Below, in pieces: positions 14,232-16,108 of a DNA stretch of 16,108 nt (positions are counted from its first letter, which is position 1; every line of letters begins with the position of its first letter). The translations under genes and the position numbers were made by a program. The stretch is from Chloroflexota bacterium (lineage in GTDB: Bacteria > Chloroflexota > Limnocylindria > Limnocylindrales > CSP1-4). The DNA lies in assembly GCA_025935655.1 (NCBI GenBank), contig JAICUV010000051.1, positions 1-16,108 of the forward strand, written 5' to 3'. Below the pieces are notes generated by a model that saw only the letters and a list, made by a program, of their open reading frames with translations, did not search any database and was not told the DNA's origin.

Positions 14232-15764
14232 CTAGCGCTGGATGCGCGCCGCCTCGTCGAGGAAGCGCAGGAAGTCGTCGGTCTGCTGGCCGCGCGGGAG
14301 CTCGCCCGCGCTCTCGTAGGCCGCGTTCGCGACGTCCGAGATCGAGTAATCGGCGGCCCATCGGCTCTGGCGGAACACCTCGGCGGCAGCGGCCACGAGG
14401 GCGTCGAGCCGGAACGAGCCGGCCGTCTCGCGGAACGACCGGGACAGGACGCCGGCCCGGATGTCGAGCGCGGTCTCGTCGGCGTGGCGGGTGTCGGGGT
14501 CCGTCCAGCGCAGGCGGAGCGTGCCGATCCGGTCGTCCTCGCCGCCCTCGCCGGTGAGGCGCAGGGCATACAGCGCGGTGACCGCATGGCCGGCGCCGAT
14601 CGCCCCCGCATCGACCGTGTCGTCGCGGAACTGCTGGTCGGCGATGTCGCGGTTCTCGTAGCCCACGAGCCGGTACGACTCCACCACGGCCGGGTCGAAC
14701 TCGACCTGCGCCCTCGCATCGAGCGCCACCGTCTGGAGCGTCGAGGTGAGCTGGTCCCCGAACAGGGTCCGGGCATCGTCCATCGTGTTGACGTAGGCGT
14801 AGAAGCCGTCGCCCTTGTCGGCCAGCTGCTCCATGAGCGTGTCGTTGTAGTTGCCCATGCCGAAGCCGACGGTGACGAGCTGGATCCCCAGGCTCGCGTC
14901 CCAGCTGATGCGGCGCAGGATCGCGTCGGGGTCGGTCTGGCCGGTGTTGGCGACGCCGTCCGAGGCGAGGATCACGCGGTTGGTCCCGCCCTCGCGGAAC
15001 GTGTCCGCCGCGAGGCGGTAGCCCAGCGCCAGGCCGGCCTCCGCGTTCGTCGAGCCGTCCGTGTGGAGCGAATCGATCGCGCGAACGATGGCCTCTGCGT
15101 CGCGCACGGCCGTGGGCTGGAGCACGACCTGGGCATCCGAGCCGTAGGTGACGATCGCAACCGTGTCGGTCCGGTCGAGCTGGTCGACGAGATACGTGAG
15201 CGACCGCTTCACCAGCTCGAGCCGGTCCTCGCGGGCCATCGAGCCGGAGGTGTCGATCACGAAGGTCAGCGCGGCGTCCTGGCGGGCGCGGTCGGGGACC
15301 TCGCGCGCCTTCACGCCGAGGCGGAGCAGCACCTCGTCGCGGTCCAGGAACGGCGTCGGGCCGCCGTCCGCGTAGAGCGCGAACGTCCCGTCGCGCGGTG
15401 CCGGGTAGTCGTGCTCGAACGCGTTGACGAACTCCTCGACCCGGATGGACGCGGGATCGGGGAGGTTGCCGTCGTCCACGAACCGCCGCGCGATCGCGTA
15501 CGAGGCCGTGTCCACGTCCAGCCCGAACGTCGACTCGCGGTCCCGCTCGGTGGGCACGAACGGGTTGACGCCCGGGTCGTCGAACGTCACGCCGTCGTAC
15601 GGCGTGCCGGCCGCAGGCGCCTCGGACGGGGCGCCCTGCCATGGCTCGGGCGTCCAGCCGTGGTGGTCGGGGGGCGCGTAGGCGGGACCCGCGGACGAGG
15701 TGGCGGCCCCGCCACAGGCGGCGACGGCCAGGGCGACGGCCGCGAGCAGGATCGGCGTGCGCAT
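14232..15764 (-). CDS. vWA-domain lipoprotein (YfbK-like)
   Basis: 510 residues. A lipoprotein signal, LLAAVALAVAACGG with lipobox VAAC, makes C17 the lipidated residue. After a Pro-rich stretch comes the N-terminal vWF-A-associated region (GVNPFVPTERDRESTFGLDVDTASY split around 65-89). The vWA domain follows with an intact MIDAS: DTSGSM (171-176), T239 in DGSTNAEAG and D269 in VILASDGVANTG. The C-terminal region (about 350-510) matches the YfbK C-terminal type, ending in QTDDFLRFLDEAARIQR. Such proteins bind divalent metal and partner proteins at the outer face of the membrane; the role is unknown. GGGAGG seven bases before ATG 15764 is a good Shine-Dalgarno, unlike the leaderless genes here. 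Confidence 0.92.
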   Translation of the reverse strand: MRTPILLAAVALAVAACGGAATSSAGPAYAPPDHHGWTPEPWQGAPSEAPAAGTPYDGVTFDDPGVNPFVPTERDRESTFGLDVDTASYAIARRFVDDGNLPDPASIRVEEFVNAFEHDYPAPRDGTFALYADGGPTPFLDRDEVLLRLGVKAREVPDRARQDAALTFVIDTSGSMAREDRLELVKRSLTYLVDQLDRTDTVAIVTYGSDAQVVLQPTAVRDAEAIVRAIDSLHTDGSTNAEAGLALGYRLAADTFREGGTNRVILASDGVANTGQTDPDAILRRISWDASLGIQLVTVGFGMGNYNDTLMEQLADKGDGFYAYVNTMDDARTLFGDQLTSTLQTVALDARAQVEFDPAVVESYRLVGYENRDIADQQFRDDTVDAGAIGAGHAVTALYALRLTGEGGEDDRIGTLRLRWTDPDTRHADETALDIRAGVLSRSFRETAGSFRLDALVAAAAEVFRQSRWAADYSISDVANAAYESAGELPRGQQTDDFLRFLDEAARIQR

Positions 15765-15771
15765 GGCGCAA

Positions 15772-15777
15772 CCTCCC
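15772..15777 (-). promoter_or_regulatory. Shine-Dalgarno of vWA lipoprotein gene
   Basis: GGGAGG on the minus strand, seven bases before ATG 15764. It fixes the start and shows that this gene has a leader, in contrast to the leaderless genes. Confidence 0.65.
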
Positions 15778-15780
15778 GTG

Positions 15781-15831
15781 GGGAGCGGCCGCGAGGGCGG
15801 CTCCCGGATACGAGGCGGGACGGCGTCCCGC
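15781..15831 (-). promoter_or_regulatory. vWA leader hairpin and 7-3-7 inverted repeat
   Basis: Just upstream of the Shine-Dalgarno, 15781-15805 can fold: GGGA/TCCC with GCCGC/GCGGC around a GAGG loop. Further upstream, 15815-15831 is a perfect inverted repeat GCGGGAC-GGC-GTCCCGC. A poor -10-like TATCCG lies between them (15805-15810, minus strand). The arrangement would suit an operator beside the promoter plus a leader hairpin, but no promoter is certain. Confidence 0.35.
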
Positions 15832-15975
15832 GAGGTCCCGCTCGAGGCCGTGAGGAACGACGTCGGCGGGCCGGTGCCGGTGCGCCCGTGGCGCGACCGA
15901 CGCCCGCATCGTGGGCCCCGCCGGCCGAGGTGCGAAGCGGCCCAGCCCCGACGCGCCGTTGCGGGGAATCCCTGC

Positions 15976-16108
15976 CTACAGGTCGGGCAGGGCCTGGTGG
16001 TCGGTCTGTGCCGCGGCGAACAGGTCGCCGACCTCGGCCACGCGCTCGACGACGTTGCGGATCGTCCAGCGGTCGGGGGCGAGCGTCGGATCGTCCAGCT
16101 CGTCCCAG
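15976..16108 (-). CDS. LigD-type NHEJ polymerase domain, C-terminal fragment
   Basis: Only the last 43 residues lie in the window; the gene runs off the right edge. The sequence begins WDELDDPTLAPDRWTIRNVV, continues ERVAEVGDLFAAAQTDHQAL and ends PDL, stop TAG at 15976-15978. The pattern 'WDEL-DP-L-P-RWTIR-V-ER-A--GDLFA' resembles the end of the archaeo-eukaryotic-primase-like polymerase domain of bacterial LigD, which fills ends in Ku-dependent double-strand-break repair. The protein ending here suggests either a stand-alone polymerase or one whose ligase domain precedes it. Identification rests on a short segment. A 7-bp inverted repeat, CCCTGCC/GGCAGGG (15970-15992), spans the stop codon. 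Confidence 0.6.
   Translation of the reverse strand, partial: WDELDDPTLAPDRWTIRNVVERVAEVGDLFAAAQTDHQALPDL

Noticed and set aside
13963..15909. A 648-codon minus-strand frame overlapping the vWA gene
   Set aside because: It is in a different frame from the clear vWA lipoprotein and translates to His/Arg/Gly-rich sequence without motifs.
15970..15992. Inverted repeat CCCTGCC/GGCAGGG at the end of the LigD-like gene as a terminator
   Set aside because: It straddles the stop codon, has a 9-base loop and no U-tract; too weak to call.

Overview
The window is very GC-rich (roughly 70-75% by eye) bacterial DNA with tightly packed genes. Gene content and promoter style suggest a free-living high-GC bacterium. 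A Chloroflexota lineage of the Limnocylindria/Ellin6529 type is my best guess and an Actinomycetota relative the main alternative. This is inference from protein style; no rRNA or other marker gene is present. No tRNA, rRNA, CRISPR array or transposase gene was found.

Layout. 1-177: a 138-bp inverted-repeat element (copy A) running into the start of an XRE-type regulator (176-914) whose frame is broken near 660-690. 919-2415 (-): DHA2-type MFS drug exporter. 2738-4507 (-): an AcuC-like histone-deacetylase-fold enzyme fused to a GNAT acetyltransferase. 4508-4923: non-coding, holding element copy B, also exactly 138 bp. 4924-5169 (+): small TatA-like protein with a Thr/Pro tail. 5177-8933 (-): a tightly coupled operon transcribed in the order thioredoxin-fold DUF255/YyaL protein, GNAT acetyltransferase, NUDIX hydrolase with a metal-site-less MBL-like tail, joined by 4-nt start/stop overlaps. 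9071-11086 (+): secreted protein with a caspase/gingipain-like His/Cys pair and a long Pro/Ser/Ala linker. 11194-14140 (+): GT4 glycosyltransferase, DUF72 (YecE-like) protein and a papain/C39-like Cys-His-Asp protein of unknown family. A strong hairpin at 14171-14207 separates these from the convergent vWA lipoprotein 14232-15764 (-). 15976-16108 (-): the C-terminus of what looks like a LigD-type NHEJ polymerase.

Expression signals. Five genes (MFS, deacetylase fusion, tatA-like, DUF255 and DUF72) share the same arrangement: a TANNNT box, exactly six bases, then ATG/GTG, with no Shine-Dalgarno. This is the classic layout of leaderless mRNA. In one case the box begins with the TAG stop codon of the preceding gene. 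The exported vWA lipoprotein and the secreted caspase-like protein instead carry AGGAGG-like sites.

How the genes relate. There is no single pathway. Themes are acylation/deacylation (deacetylase-GNAT fusion, stand-alone GNAT), nucleotide or CoA-metabolite housekeeping (NUDIX) and cell-surface or exported proteins (TatA-like, caspase-like, vWA). The items most worth follow-up are the paired 138-bp REPIN-like elements, the deacetylase-acetyltransferase fusion, the NUDIX/degenerate-MBL fusion and the secreted caspase-like protein.
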